In this document: positions 17,642 through 27,438 of the stretch, one piece after another
Layout: each line of letters starts with the position of its first letter
How positions within the stretch are numbered: position 1 is the stretch's first letter
Assembly: GCA_050291365.1 (NCBI GenBank)
Contig: JBNKJS010000029.1
Location: 1 to 64,000, forward strand
Source: JAAGZL01 sp050291365
GTDB taxonomy: Bacteria; Pseudomonadota; Gammaproteobacteria; Chromatiales; Chromatiaceae
Direction: 5' to 3'
DNA: 64,000 nt
Translations under genes and position numbers: made by a program
The notes under the pieces: generated by a model
The model's database searches: none
Seen by the model: the letters and a program-made list of their open reading frames with translations, nothing else
Told to the model about the DNA's origin: nothing

Positions 17642-18283
17642 TTAAGGTTTGGGCTCTTCCGGTGCAAGCTCTGATGACGCTTTAATCGCATCTGGGACCA
17701 CTGCGCCCATGGACATAAGCATCTTCAACCCTTCATCCACGCTCATATCCAGCTCCTGCACATCCTCTTTCGGAACCATGACGAAGTAGCCTCCAGTGGG
17801 GTTTGGGGTGGTGGGTACATATACGTTTATCACATTCCTGCCGGTCTTGCGCTGCACCTCTCCCTGATCGGTTCCTGTGAGAAAAGCCAAGGTCCAGAGA
17901 CCTTTGCGGGGAAACTCAATCAGAAGCACCTTGCGAAACGACTGCCCTGAATCGGAGAACATAGTCTCCGCCAACTGCTTGGCCCCGGAATATACCGAAC
18001 GCACCAAGGGCACATGAGACAGGAGTCCCTCCCACAACTTAACCAACCTACGCCCAAACAGGTTTGCGGCAAACACTCCGGTAAGTATAACCACGATGAA
18101 GGAGATCAATACACCCAGACCTGGTATGGCAAAACCCAGGAGGTTTTCCGGGCGATACGCCTCTGGGATCAACAATATGCTTCCATCCAGCCAGTTGACC
18201 AGCAACCGCACCACAATAATAGTGATGCCAAGCGGCACCCATATGAGCAGACCTGCGATTAGATAGCGTCTGAATGTTGGCAT
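17642..18283 (-). CDS. DUF502 family membrane protein
   Basis: 213 aa. Two hydrophobic segments near residues 7-30 (YLIAGLLIWVPLGITIIVVR) and 50-75 are followed by the family block VPLVRSVYSGAKQLAETMF and a soluble C-terminal part with VYVPTTPNPTGGYFVMVPKE. This is the DUF502 pattern. The function is unknown; the gene is commonly found between fmdB and aspS, as here (21 nt after fmdB, 45 nt before aspS), so it is probably co-transcribed with them. Confidence 0.88.
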   Translation of the reverse strand: MPTFRRYLIAGLLIWVPLGITIIVVRLLVNWLDGSILLIPEAYRPENLLGFAIPGLGVLISFIVVILTGVFAANLFGRRLVKLWEGLLSHVPLVRSVYSGAKQLAETMFSDSGQSFRKVLLIEFPRKGLWTLAFLTGTDQGEVQRKTGRNVINVYVPTTPNPTGGYFVMVPKEDVQELDMSVDEGLKMLMSMGAVVPDAIKASSELAPEEPKP

Positions 18284-18304
18284 GATTTTGCGCCTTGGTG
18301 GTTG

Positions 18305-18577
18305 TTATTTCTTGGCCGCACAACAGTTGCCAGCACCACATGCAGGAGCTGGCTTGGATTCCGTTTTCCCGCTGTCATGCAGATTCTTCTGTTTACCATT
18401 TTTAAAATCGGTCTCGTACCAACCGGAACCTTTAAGTCTAAATCCGGCTGCGGAGATCAACTTTTTCAATTCTGGCTTGCCGCAACTTGGGCAAATCTCA
18501 AGCGGCGCGTCACTCAACTTCTGCAGCTTTTCCAGGTGTTCACCACATGACTCACATCTGTATTCATATATCGGCAT
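18305..18577 (-). CDS. FmdB-type zinc ribbon protein
   Basis: 90 aa starting MPIYEYRCESCGEHLEKLQ, the invariable opening of the FmdB family. A zinc ribbon CxxC (CESC) and CPSC form the metal site. The C-terminus is a Lys- and Cys-rich tail (CGAGNCCAAKK) seen in several members. The start at 18577 is chosen on family alignment; an upstream frame to 18646 gives 23 extra residues that do not fit. Role not established. Confidence 0.88.
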   Translation of the reverse strand: MPIYEYRCESCGEHLEKLQKLSDAPLEICPSCGKPELKKLISAAGFRLKGSGWYETDFKNGKQKNLHDSGKTESKPAPACGAGNCCAAKK

Positions 18578-18794
18578 TGAATAGGCTCTCAATCTGTCAA
18601 AATTGTCTTTAAAGTAATCTCTGAAGCTCGCTGAATCAACAAACACATGGGGGCACAGATATAAAAAATAAACCAGATATTGAAATCCGGCACATATCTT
18701 ACCTAACTAGTTGATTTAACTGGAAGACTGGCCAGTTACAGCAAGCGGTCCATATTCAGGACTAAACCAGGGGAGATTCTACCACAACATGCCC

Positions 18795-19058
18795 TTAGAG
18801 CCCGAACCCTTTGGAATCATCATTTTCCACTGCCCGCTCTCTAATCTCATCTACCAGCCTGACCAGGGCTGAGTGCTCCTCAACTGGGAGTCCAAATTTA
18901 AGATATTTCTCCACATGGTCGAACACCTGTTCCAGCTCCCTGTTGCGCTGGTTCAGGTAAAGTAGGCACTTACCCAGAAAATGGGAGTCTTCATTCGCAT
19001 CCCTGATTCTCTCAGCCTCATCCAATGCGATCCTAAGTTCATCTTCGTTTGGCTTCAT
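18795..19058 (-). CDS. Hypothetical 87-aa helical protein
   Basis: Not recognised as a named family. It is charged and predicted mostly helical (DELRIALDEAERIRDANEDS, then LYLNQRNRELEQVFDHVEKY), with no membrane segment or cysteine pair. It follows the PilZ gene by 23 nt and so appears to be the last gene of the pomA-pomB-PilZ run. GGTGAGAGC lies before the ATG. A link with motor or surface control is guilt by position only. Confidence 0.7.
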   Translation of the reverse strand: MKPNEDELRIALDEAERIRDANEDSHFLGKCLLYLNQRNRELEQVFDHVEKYLKFGLPVEEHSALVRLVDEIRERAVENDDSKGFGL

Positions 19059-19081
19059 GCTCTCACCTAATGTAGTGTTGG

Positions 19082-19696
19082 TTATTCAGCCTCTCTATTC
19101 TCACGACGCTTTCTCAGAAACTCTCCCTGACGTTTTATTACATGACGTATGAGTAGATCCCGGTCTTTTTCCCGCATTTGAATAAAATTGAGTCGAATAA
19201 AATTACTATAGCCTGACGCGTCACTCACCGAATCGCATCCAACCACTTCACCGAAGGTGATTATTCCGGTAAACGAAGGCATCAACAGTAAGCGCAGCTC
19301 CAGTAATGAGCCGTTCTCCACCGCTTCAGATGAGTAAAATGCCATACCGGAGGCGCTGAGATTCACCGGCTGCGCCGGCTGTTCCGCCAAATGATTTTCC
19401 GTGGAGAGCAGCGCCCTGCCAAGTATGTCTATTTTGGCGTTTATAGCCTTGAGGTAATCGGCAATATCCGGCTCTTCTCCCTCAATCCGGTGCATAATCC
19501 CGGCCATGTTCTGATTGATGGATGCGATGCTGCTCATAACCGTGAAGTTACCTTCCAGCTCCATCTCTACACTGCCCACCCTATCTTCCAGCTCTTTTTC
19601 AGATATTTGGTGATAACTTAAACTAACCGAATCATCTACACGAAAGAAGGTTCTTCTCTCAGAAGCTTCGCTGTCTGCTTTAACATTACCACTCAT
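19082..19696 (-). CDS. PilZ-domain protein
   Basis: 204 aa. The N-terminal part is soluble and helical. The C-terminal half carries a PilZ-like domain with NLSASGMAFYS (about residues 113-123), the second half of the c-di-GMP-binding motif; the arginine-rich first half appears as RRTFFRVDDSVSL at residues 14-26. Lies 27 nt behind pomB. Inference: a c-di-GMP brake or modulator acting on the motor encoded upstream. Confidence 0.78.
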   Translation of the reverse strand: MSGNVKADSEASERRTFFRVDDSVSLSYHQISEKELEDRVGSVEMELEGNFTVMSSIASINQNMAGIMHRIEGEEPDIADYLKAINAKIDILGRALLSTENHLAEQPAQPVNLSASGMAFYSSEAVENGSLLELRLLLMPSFTGIITFGEVVGCDSVSDASGYSNFIRLNFIQMREKDRDLLIRHVIKRQGEFLRKRRENREAE

Positions 19697-19723
19697 AATT
19701 TCACCCCAGACAATTCTCTAAAT

Positions 19724-20947
19724 TTATTGGCCAACACCGATCACCTCTCTCTTATCACCTTCCTCTCCCCGCACCATGATCAGCTCAACTCGGCGGTTTT
19801 TGGCTCTATTCTCTGGGCTGTCGTTTGGAACCAGTGGATTGGAATCGGCATGCCCCTCAATCAACACCCTATCTTCCGACACCCCAGGATTCATTAGCAG
19901 CGCATGCACCACAGTTACCGCACGGGCCGAGGATAGCTCCCAGTTGGAACGGAACCTACTAGTATAGATAGGCACGTTATCCGTATGTCCGGCCACAATA
20001 ACTCGGCCTGGTGAACGCACTACCGCATCACTTATTCGATCTATCACATCCAGAAAACCAGGGTTGAAATCTGCACTGCCCGATGCGAATGAGCCCTTCT
20101 CCTGAATCCGAATAATTATCTTGGACTCTGCCACCTCAACAGACACCAGCCCATCTGCAATCTCATCCTTCAGCGCATCTTGCAACTCCTTGGCCTGCTG
20201 CTCCATCTCTTCCTTCTCCTTCTGGGCCTGAGCAGCCATCGCCTCCTGTTCCAATCTCTCCTGATCGGATATATCCGGCTTCTCCTCCTGCTCTATTTTC
20301 TGCAGCTCCTCCTTCAGCTCCTGCATGGCCTTTTCCATCTCTGCAAGTTTTTCTGGACCGACAGCTTGTTCCAATGCCTCTCGCTGTTCTGCCATAATCT
20401 TCTCCATGGCTACAATCTTCTCCAGCAACTCGTCTATCTTTGCCTGTAGCGCACGCTGAGTATTTTCCAGCTGTTCTTTCAACTCTTTGATAGCCTTTTC
20501 CAACTCAGCTAATTTTTCTGGATCGGCCTGTTCCAGCTTTTGGCGTTGCTCCTCTATGACCTGCTCCATCTCTTCAAGCTTCTCATTCAGCTGCTCCATC
20601 TTCTCCTGTAGCTCGCCCTTCTTTTGATCAGGCACATCCAGGTGCTCCTTCTCCACTTGTGTAGTCTGCTGCCGAATTTCATCTATGGGGGAAGGTTCCG
20701 GGACTGTAGACGGACTAAACTCCTGTTTAATGACACTGGTGCCCATTACCACATCCATAACCGGCACCTCGCGCTGTACACCAAAGGCATCCTTCATGGA
20801 TTCAGCCATCTTCTTGAAGCGGGTAGCATCCACCTCGGCAAAGGAGAGCAACAATACAAAGAAGCACATCAGCAGGGACATGAGGTCGGCAAAAGTCGCC
20901 AGCCAGGGAGGGAGCCCCTCTTCACATTTTGGGCAATCCTTCGCCAC
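19724..20947 (-). CDS. pomB: Sodium-type flagellar stator protein PomB/MotB family
   Basis: 407 aa. The single helix WLATFADLMSLLMCFFVLLLSF carries the ion-carrying Asp and resembles Vibrio PomB more than MotB. A plug-like segment is followed by a very long coiled coil (about residues 90-265, repeated EKLxELE/KLEQ patterns). An OmpA-type peptidoglycan-binding domain follows (VAGHTDNVPI near 318). The start is GTG at 20947; its first base is the last base of the pomA stop (TAGTG), so translation is probably coupled. Sodium specificity is inferred from sequence likeness. Confidence 0.9.
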   Translation of the reverse strand: MAKDCPKCEEGLPPWLATFADLMSLLMCFFVLLLSFAEVDATRFKKMAESMKDAFGVQREVPVMDVVMGTSVIKQEFSPSTVPEPSPIDEIRQQTTQVEKEHLDVPDQKKGELQEKMEQLNEKLEEMEQVIEEQRQKLEQADPEKLAELEKAIKELKEQLENTQRALQAKIDELLEKIVAMEKIMAEQREALEQAVGPEKLAEMEKAMQELKEELQKIEQEEKPDISDQERLEQEAMAAQAQKEKEEMEQQAKELQDALKDEIADGLVSVEVAESKIIIRIQEKGSFASGSADFNPGFLDVIDRISDAVVRSPGRVIVAGHTDNVPIYTSRFRSNWELSSARAVTVVHALLMNPGVSEDRVLIEGHADSNPLVPNDSPENRAKNRRVELIMVRGEEGDKREVIGVGQ

Positions 20948-21708
20948 TACTGTTCCTCTTCCTTACCCCGCTTGGCGGAAGGCAGGAAGGTGGATAGTAG
21001 CTGTTCCAGGACCCTTGGGTTCATGCCCTCCTGAATCCCTGAGATGGTTTCCAGGATTAAATTTTTATTGGTCTTCTCTAACTGACTAGCCCGTTCCAAC
21101 TTGATGGCCAGGGGAGTGGCAAAGGCGTTTGCGATTACAGCCCCGTAGAGGGTGGTCAATAGAGCAACCGCCATGGCGGGACCAATACTGGCCGGGTCTG
21201 ACATATTAGCCAACATCTGCACCAGACCCACCAGGGTGCCGATCATACCCATAGCCGGGGCCATGGTGGCCATATTCTTGAACATATTCTGCCCCACCAC
21301 ATGGCGCTCGATGGTCAGATCTATATCCCGCATCAGCATCTTTTGTACCAATGCCGGATCGTGACCATCCACGCACAACCCTATGCCCTCCTTCAAAAAA
21401 TCGTTGCTGATTTCCTGACCCTCCAGCGCCAGCAGGCCGTTTTTACGCGCTACGTCGGCTAGCTGCACCGCCTCCTCAATCAGCTGACCTGAATCATATG
21501 TTTGGTAAAAAAACGCCTTCATTGCAATGCCGAAGGAGCCTAAAAAGTCCTTCAGGGATACCTGCATCAGGGTTACCATAAAGGTACCGCCGACAACAAT
21601 CAGGATGGATGGCACATTCACGAACAGCATTACATCGCCACCGGTGGCAATTGCGCCTATGATAATACCGAAACCACCAAGTAAACCGATGAGTGTTGCA
21701 ATATCCAC
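20947..21708 (-). CDS. pomA: Flagellar stator protein PomA/MotA family
   Basis: 253 aa from a GTG at 21708, which has AAGGGG 9 nt upstream and gives the PomA-like start MDIATLIGLLGG; the frame is open to an ATG at 21744 that lacks a ribosome site. Four membrane segments are visible: residues 1-22, 27-50 (FVNVPSILIVVGGTFMV), and the conserved pair around MATMAPAMGMIGTLVGLVQM and IGPAMAVALLTTLYGAVIAN. It forms the ion-conducting stator with PomB encoded directly behind. Confidence 0.92.
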   Translation of the reverse strand: MDIATLIGLLGGFGIIIGAIATGGDVMLFVNVPSILIVVGGTFMVTLMQVSLKDFLGSFGIAMKAFFYQTYDSGQLIEEAVQLADVARKNGLLALEGQEISNDFLKEGIGLCVDGHDPALVQKMLMRDIDLTIERHVVGQNMFKNMATMAPAMGMIGTLVGLVQMLANMSDPASIGPAMAVALLTTLYGAVIANAFATPLAIKLERASQLEKTNKNLILETISGIQEGMNPRVLEQLLSTFLPSAKRGKEEEQ

Positions 21709-21872
21709 TAAGAGCTTCCCCTTAAATCCAAATACATATGTCAAAATAAAACAGAATGACTGTATTTGATAGCGGTCTTTATGTTAAAAACTTTAGTTCT
21801 TATTTGCCGGATATAGTTAGAACCAACCCCCAAAATAGACCGGCTTTCTTCTGCCAGAATGGAGCGTGCTAA

Positions 21873-22715
21873 CTGACTGATATAACTGATAAATCCATCC
21901 TGATTACCGGCTGTTCTAGCGGTATTGGCCTTTGTGTTGCCCAGGGACTGCGAGCCAGGGGTTATCGGGTATTTGCCACTGCGCGCAAACCTGAGGATGT
22001 TGAGATGTTGCAACAGCAGGGATTTGAGGCAATACAGCTGGATCTAAACCAAACGGATAGCATTAGAAACGCCCTTGCCAGAGTGCTTGAGCTGACTGGA
22101 GGAGAGCTGTATGCCCTGTTTAATAACGGCGCTTATGGCCAGCCTGGGGCGGTGGAAGACCTTCCGACCGAGCTGTTACGCGAGCAGTTCGAGACCAACC
22201 TGTTTGGCTGGCATGAGCTCACCAGGAGGGTTATTCCGGTAATGCGCCGCCAGGGATTTGGACGCATAATCCAGAATAGCTCCATACTCGGCTTTATCTC
22301 CCTATCTTTTCGTGGGGCCTATAATGCCAGTAAGTATGCGCTGGAAGGCCTGAGCGACACCATGCGCCTGGAACTGTATGGAAGTGGTATCCATTTAAGC
22401 CTGATTGAGCCAGGTCCGATAGAAAGCCGATTCCGTCATAACTCGTTCAAAAAATGGCAACAGACCCTGGCGGGAAAACCAAGCGTACATCAGGATACAT
22501 ATCGGTTACAGGAGGAGAGACTCTCATCAGAACAGGCACCCACCCCATTTACCCTGCCGCCTGAGGCAGTATTAAAAAGGGTGATACACTCCCTGGAGAG
22601 TCCACGTCCGAAAGCACGCTATTTCGTGACCTTTCCAACCTATCTGTTTGCAGTATTGAAGAGGATTCTTCCAGTGCGCCTGCTGGATGCAGCCCTGCGC
22701 AAAATATCCAACTAG
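21873..22715 (+). CDS. Short-chain dehydrogenase/reductase, apparent non-AUG start
   Basis: The Rossmann start SILITGCSSGIGLCVAQGL lies upstream of the first ATG (22005), so that ATG cannot be the start. In frame after a stop at 21870 the only sensible initiator is CTG 21873, with GGAG 8 nt before it; an ATA at 21882 sits where MTDKSILITG would begin. NNGAYGQPG, a catalytic Ser (NSSILGF) and YNASKYALEG complete the SDR set. About 280 aa. Substrate unknown. Its stop overlaps the end of convergent gshA by 4 nt. A base error turning ATG into ATA is possible. Confidence 0.85.
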   Translation: MTDITDKSILITGCSSGIGLCVAQGLRARGYRVFATARKPEDVEMLQQQGFEAIQLDLNQTDSIRNALARVLELTGGELYALFNNGAYGQPGAVEDLPTELLREQFETNLFGWHELTRRVIPVMRRQGFGRIIQNSSILGFISLSFRGAYNASKYALEGLSDTMRLELYGSGIHLSLIEPGPIESRFRHNSFKKWQQTLAGKPSVHQDTYRLQEERLSSEQAPTPFTLPPEAVLKRVIHSLESPRPKARYFVTFPTYLFAVLKRILPVRLLDAALRKISN

Positions 22716-24286
22716 ACCTGGCTAAAGTAGTTGTCTAAGAAACTGGCAAACGAGACCTGATCATCTGCCTCCATTGTGGCCTGTTGTTCAATAGAGCGAA
22801 TTGCCTCAGCTTCAAACAGGTTTTGCCGTTCCTTGCTCAACTTCCACTCATCGAAGAATGATTTGTGCTGCAGAGACAGACGCTGTGCAAAGTGAAAGAA
22901 ACCCTCCCCCTTATCTCTCATCTCAGCAAGCATCCTGGCGGAAGGGGTTTGCTCCGGGTCAGCAATAATCTCTAGCTGTTGCGCCAGCACAGATGAATAT
23001 GGTCTTCCGGGATTATCCCCATCTAGCTGTTCACAGATACTCTGCATATTTGAGCATATATCATTTGCCCAATCTCTAAGCTTGATCTCTTCACCCCTGC
23101 GCAAGAGAGTGAGCCTATCATCTCTCCCTGTGTGGGCAACAAGTTCCAGGTTATGGTCGATCTCTATCTGCTCTTTATTGTCTATGGGTGGACTGTCCAG
23201 CAACAGACATAACATCATAAACGCCTCTAGAAACAGCAACTGTTCATGGCTGACACCTAGTGGGTGAAAGGCATTTACATCAATTGAGCGCAGCTCCACA
23301 TACCTTACTCCACGCTGTTTCAGTGCGATAGTTGGTTTTTCCAGGCCTCCGGCGATCTGTTTGGGGCGAACTGTAGAGTAATGCTCGTTTTCAATCTGTA
23401 GGATATTGGTATTGAGCTGTTCATAATCCCCATTAACAACAACCCCTATGCGCTCCCACTTTGGGCAGCTCGTATTGATGGCATAGTTCATACTGGAGAT
23501 ATAAGAGTCCAGCGAGTTGTAGCTAACGTTTATACCAGCACACTTCTCTTTACTATTGGTATAACCTATATCTCCCATACGCAGTGATGTAGCGAAGGGC
23601 TCAAAATAGGTATTATCATTAAACTCAGAGAGCCTGGTCTTACTGGCACCGATAAAAGATTTACATATCGCTGGAGATGCGCCAAACAGATACGGTATCA
23701 ACCAACCGTAACGCTTCAAGTTCCGCACCAAACCAAAGTAGTGCTCATCAATAAAGTCTCTGGGCTTGACAGATTCCTGCTCCAGATCCTGAAACATCTG
23801 CCAAAAATCATCGGTTGGCGAATAGTTATAGTGGATACCAGAGATAACCTGCATCACCCGACCATACCTGTGTCCTAAGCCCTTCCTGTAAACGGTCTTC
23901 ATAAGACCAGCATTGGAGCTGCCATACTGAGCGATAGGTATATTATCTCCACCTTCTAACACACAGGGCATGCTGGTGGGCCAGAGGGTCTCATTCTCCA
24001 GTTTTGAATAGACAAAAGCATGGGCGTCGCCTAGAAATTGCAACGACTCATTACTATTAGCAAAGGGTGGCGTAATGATCTCTGTAAGCGCTTCCGAGTA
24101 GTCTGTGGTTATGTATCTGTTGGTTAGCGCAGAACCCAGAGCCAAAGGGTGCTTAACCAAAGAAATACCACCATCTAGAGAAACCCTGAGGCTCTCCTTT
24201 TCCAGACCAACATTTCCTCCGGAGAGGAGTTTAGCGCTTCCGGAATTCAGGAAGTTCGCTAAACGTTTATCTAGGCTGAAAGACAA
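22712..24286 (-). CDS. gshA: Glutamate-cysteine ligase, E. coli type
   Basis: First step of glutathione synthesis. 524 aa, near the 518 of E. coli GshA. Family signatures: GLEKESLRV near residues 27-35, EALTEIITPPF, the central VMQVISGIHYNYS, and RYVELRSIDVNAFHPLG near 330, which holds substrate-binding residues. Complete with no frameshift. It stands alone between the SDR and prc; gshB is not in the window. Confidence 0.95.
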   Translation of the reverse strand: MSFSLDKRLANFLNSGSAKLLSGGNVGLEKESLRVSLDGGISLVKHPLALGSALTNRYITTDYSEALTEIITPPFANSNESLQFLGDAHAFVYSKLENETLWPTSMPCVLEGGDNIPIAQYGSSNAGLMKTVYRKGLGHRYGRVMQVISGIHYNYSPTDDFWQMFQDLEQESVKPRDFIDEHYFGLVRNLKRYGWLIPYLFGASPAICKSFIGASKTRLSEFNDNTYFEPFATSLRMGDIGYTNSKEKCAGINVSYNSLDSYISSMNYAINTSCPKWERIGVVVNGDYEQLNTNILQIENEHYSTVRPKQIAGGLEKPTIALKQRGVRYVELRSIDVNAFHPLGVSHEQLLFLEAFMMLCLLLDSPPIDNKEQIEIDHNLELVAHTGRDDRLTLLRRGEEIKLRDWANDICSNMQSICEQLDGDNPGRPYSSVLAQQLEIIADPEQTPSARMLAEMRDKGEGFFHFAQRLSLQHKSFFDEWKLSKERQNLFEAEAIRSIEQQATMEADDQVSFASFLDNYFSQV

Positions 24287-24348
24287 GGTACACCCGGTTA
24301 TGCTTTTGAATTAACTAGATAGTAGAAGTGCTATTTATCAGTACACAA

Positions 24349-26451
24349 TCACTTAATGGGATTATGCATGGCCGCACGTGGAGCCTGGATTGTGATGTAA
24401 TCCGATAATATACGAGCAGCCTCTTCCACCCCTATCTTCTTAATAACCTTCTGGTCAGTCTCTACGGCGTTTCTTCTTTTGCTATCGAGAACTTCACCCT
24501 CACCATCATCAGCCGGCTTAATCCCGACAGAGGCAAAGAAACGGTTCTTTCTTTGCTTTGATTCCTGCTTGCGCTTCTCCCATTTATTCTTACGCTTTTC
24601 TAGATGCAGTGAAACAAATTTCTCCTTCCTTATCTCGCTGAGAACATCTCTCTCCTGAATTAGATAGTTGAAGCCTACATCTGACTGTATCCTTTTCAGA
24701 TGTCTACTGCGGTATATATCCAGGGGACCCAACTGGTTTCTGGCATGACTCAGGGCATCTATCTTGGCCCACGGCAGAGCGTTATCCAGAGACCTTTCCC
24801 CCTCATCATTTGAGTCATGAACAGTTGGATAGATAATATCAGGCACCACACCCTTAAACTGGGTGCTACCTCCATTCACCCGGAAGAACTGGGCCATGGT
24901 AAGACGTAGACGTCCCAGCTCCTTTCCGTTATCACGTACAAAGCGATCTAGATCAATCAAAGTCTGCACTGTACCCTTACCGAAAGTTGGCTCGCCAATT
25001 ATGATGCCACGGCCATAGTCCTGGATTGCTCCGGCGAAAATCTCAGACGCAGAGGCACTGTCACCATCAACCAGCACCGCCAGCGGCCCAGCATAGACCT
25101 GCTCCGGGTCCAGATCTCGCTCAATCTCTATAGCACCGGTGGAGTCTTTCACCTGCACCACAGGACCTGATGGGATGAACAGACCTGTCAGCTCAGTAGC
25201 CTCAGTCAGTGAACCGCCACCATTCTGACGTAGATCAATCACCACGCCGTCAACCTTTTCAGCCTGTAACTCTTCTAGAATCTTTCTTACATCTCTGGTG
25301 GTACTACGAAAATCCTTTTGTCCTCTGGAAGCACCATCGAAATCGCGATAGAAGGCAGGAATCTCAATCACACCAATACGTACTGGTGTCTTGCCATCCG
25401 GCTTCTCTATTACTGTTTTTTGGGCCGCCTGATCCTCGAGCTTAATCTTGTTGCGCACCAACTCGATAGTTTTGGCCGCGCCGCTCGACCCACTCTCTTC
25501 TGACAATACTTGCAGCCGCACCACCGAGCCTTTGGGGCCGCGAATTTTGTCCACAACATCCTGTAGGCGCCATCCAACCACATCTTGGATCTCACCACTC
25601 TTTCCCTGCCCCACACCAATGATTCGGTCGCCAGGATGTACCATACCGCTTTGGCCTGCAGGACCTCCAGGCACGGTTTTTATGACCACTGTATATTCGT
25701 CCTCTACTGTCAGGACCGCCCCAATACCCTCCAGAGAAAGCCTCATTCTAATATCAAAATTCTCAGCCAGACGCGGCAACATATATGAGGTGTGTGGTTC
25801 AATAGTCTGGGTATAGGCATTTATGAATATCTGAAAGACATCTTTAGAAGCAAGCTGCTTAGTCCTATGCAGGGCACTCTCATAACGCTTGCGCAGAGTA
25901 TTTTTAATCTCCTTCACCTTCTTGCCGGTCAGCATCAATCCCAGCATGTCATTCTTGACTCTCTTGCGCCAAAGCTCATTCAACTCCTGTCTGTTTTTGG
26001 CCCATGGGGCATCCTCCCGGTCAAAACGATAATTCTCATCCAGACCAAAGTTGAAGTCCCTCTCCAGTAACGTCATGGCATAGGCTATACGCTCTTCCAG
26101 CCGCAGACGGTAGGCTGTGAATATTTCAAAGGCCGGTTTCAAATCAGCCCCTCGCAGTGAATCATCTATTTTGTTACGGTATTTGTTGGTAAAACGATCA
26201 ACATCCTCCTTGGTAAAATACCTTTTGTTTACATCCAGAGATTCAATATACCGCTTGAGAATAGCAGCAGACATCTCATCGTTCAGAACACTTCTCTTGT
26301 AGTGATACCTGCTGACGACATTATTGATGATCAAAGCGGACTGGCGCTGCTCCCTTGTGGGCTGCAGTTGTTTTAGTGGAACCTCATTTTGCGCGGCAAA
26401 AAGAGGTGCTACCCATAAAACAAGCAGCAGGAGTTTTATTCCTATCTTCAT
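24349..26451 (-). CDS. prc: Tail-specific periplasmic protease Prc/Tsp (S41 family)
   Basis: 700 aa with a signal peptide (MKIGIKLLLLVLWVAPLFA). An N-terminal Tsp helical domain is followed by a PDZ domain with the S41 lead-in GIGAVLTVEDEYTVVIKTV (about 242-330) and the protease core. DGDSASASEIFAGAIQDYGRG carries the catalytic Ser and GEPTFGKGTVQ the catalytic Lys. The C-terminal DUF3340-type tail is Lys/Arg-rich. In other bacteria it trims lipoproteins and murein hydrolases in the periplasm. Confidence 0.95.
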   Translation of the reverse strand: MKIGIKLLLLVLWVAPLFAAQNEVPLKQLQPTREQRQSALIINNVVSRYHYKRSVLNDEMSAAILKRYIESLDVNKRYFTKEDVDRFTNKYRNKIDDSLRGADLKPAFEIFTAYRLRLEERIAYAMTLLERDFNFGLDENYRFDREDAPWAKNRQELNELWRKRVKNDMLGLMLTGKKVKEIKNTLRKRYESALHRTKQLASKDVFQIFINAYTQTIEPHTSYMLPRLAENFDIRMRLSLEGIGAVLTVEDEYTVVIKTVPGGPAGQSGMVHPGDRIIGVGQGKSGEIQDVVGWRLQDVVDKIRGPKGSVVRLQVLSEESGSSGAAKTIELVRNKIKLEDQAAQKTVIEKPDGKTPVRIGVIEIPAFYRDFDGASRGQKDFRSTTRDVRKILEELQAEKVDGVVIDLRQNGGGSLTEATELTGLFIPSGPVVQVKDSTGAIEIERDLDPEQVYAGPLAVLVDGDSASASEIFAGAIQDYGRGIIIGEPTFGKGTVQTLIDLDRFVRDNGKELGRLRLTMAQFFRVNGGSTQFKGVVPDIIYPTVHDSNDEGERSLDNALPWAKIDALSHARNQLGPLDIYRSRHLKRIQSDVGFNYLIQERDVLSEIRKEKFVSLHLEKRKNKWEKRKQESKQRKNRFFASVGIKPADDGEGEVLDSKRRNAVETDQKVIKKIGVEEAARILSDYITIQAPRAAMHNPIK

Positions 26452-26580
26452 ATAACTTAATAATACCTTATTGGGGCAGCCTTGGCCGCTGATACTCGCA
26501 TATTATCCTTAATGTGGTTTGCTATTTGACCTCGAGGATTGAGTGAAGGTTTCACTACGATTCTGTTGGTACCTGTTCCA

Positions 26581-27438
26581 TTATACGATTAAAGCCGGAT
26601 GCAGGCCCGTAATAATCTCATGATACTCGTCATGATCAGGACCTAAGTACCCGTGACGGATAAAGAAGTCTATGACCACGAGGTTACAGTTTAGCTTAAA
26701 CTCATCGCTCTCGAGTACTATCTTCATTACCTCCCTTACCGGAAATAGATCAAACCCTGCCACCTCACCATCGTTACAGTTGGGCCGAAAGGATGCCGGA
26801 AGCCGTAGATCATAACAATATAGGGTATCCGGCTTAAGACCCTTTTCTGTCTCCATATTATAGGTGATAGCAGCTACAGGTTTGGCATCAGCAGCCATCT
26901 TGGCCTCTATCCCTGCCTCTTCCCAACACTCTTTTACCAGGTTTTCATCCAACCCGATGTTGGACGGAAGTCCGCCAGCCACCAGGTTATCTAATTTGCC
27001 AGGGAAGTGTATTCGATCATCCGAACGCCGCCCCAGCCACAATTTCAACTCGCCATCATCTACTACAAATCCATTCATGTGCTGTCCAAAAGCCCTGATT
27101 CCAAAGTATGGAGCAGCAGCACGATCAAGCCACAAAAGACCTTTGTCTCTAGTAGACGGTGTAGCAACATACTGCTCTCCATGCAAATGGCTTATCACAC
27201 CCTGCTCAACCAGTTCTGACAACACCTCTGCAACCAGCGCACTACGCTCTTTCATACTAGACCCTGGCAGGAGCAGATCCACCCTATCCCGCCTTAGCTG
27301 AAAGATATCAGGCCATTGGCTTAAATGAGCAGCAAATTCAGGTCTCATCAGACCTACCTGCACCTGGTTTACACGAAACGGGATAAAATTGTCACGATCG
27401 TGCCGGTTACATGCAGTGATATGTCGCAAAAAACCCAT
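26581..27438 (-). CDS. NUDIX hydrolase with DUF4743 N-terminal domain
   Basis: 285 aa. Residues about 1-120 form the DUF4743 domain found before NUDIX in thiamine-pyrophosphokinase-related proteins. The NUDIX box GGLPSNIGLDENLVKECWEE (about 152-171) has Lys in place of the usual Arg of REUXEE, as in this branch. Eukaryotic relatives act on oxidised thiamine diphosphate derivatives; the substrate here is unproven. The ATG overlaps the mazG stop (TAATG), so the two are translated as a pair, which suggests a shared nucleotide-sanitising role. Confidence 0.82.
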   Translation of the reverse strand: MGFLRHITACNRHDRDNFIPFRVNQVQVGLMRPEFAAHLSQWPDIFQLRRDRVDLLLPGSSMKERSALVAEVLSELVEQGVISHLHGEQYVATPSTRDKGLLWLDRAAAPYFGIRAFGQHMNGFVVDDGELKLWLGRRSDDRIHFPGKLDNLVAGGLPSNIGLDENLVKECWEEAGIEAKMAADAKPVAAITYNMETEKGLKPDTLYCYDLRLPASFRPNCNDGEVAGFDLFPVREVMKIVLESDEFKLNCNLVVIDFFIRHGYLGPDHDEYHEIITGLHPALIV

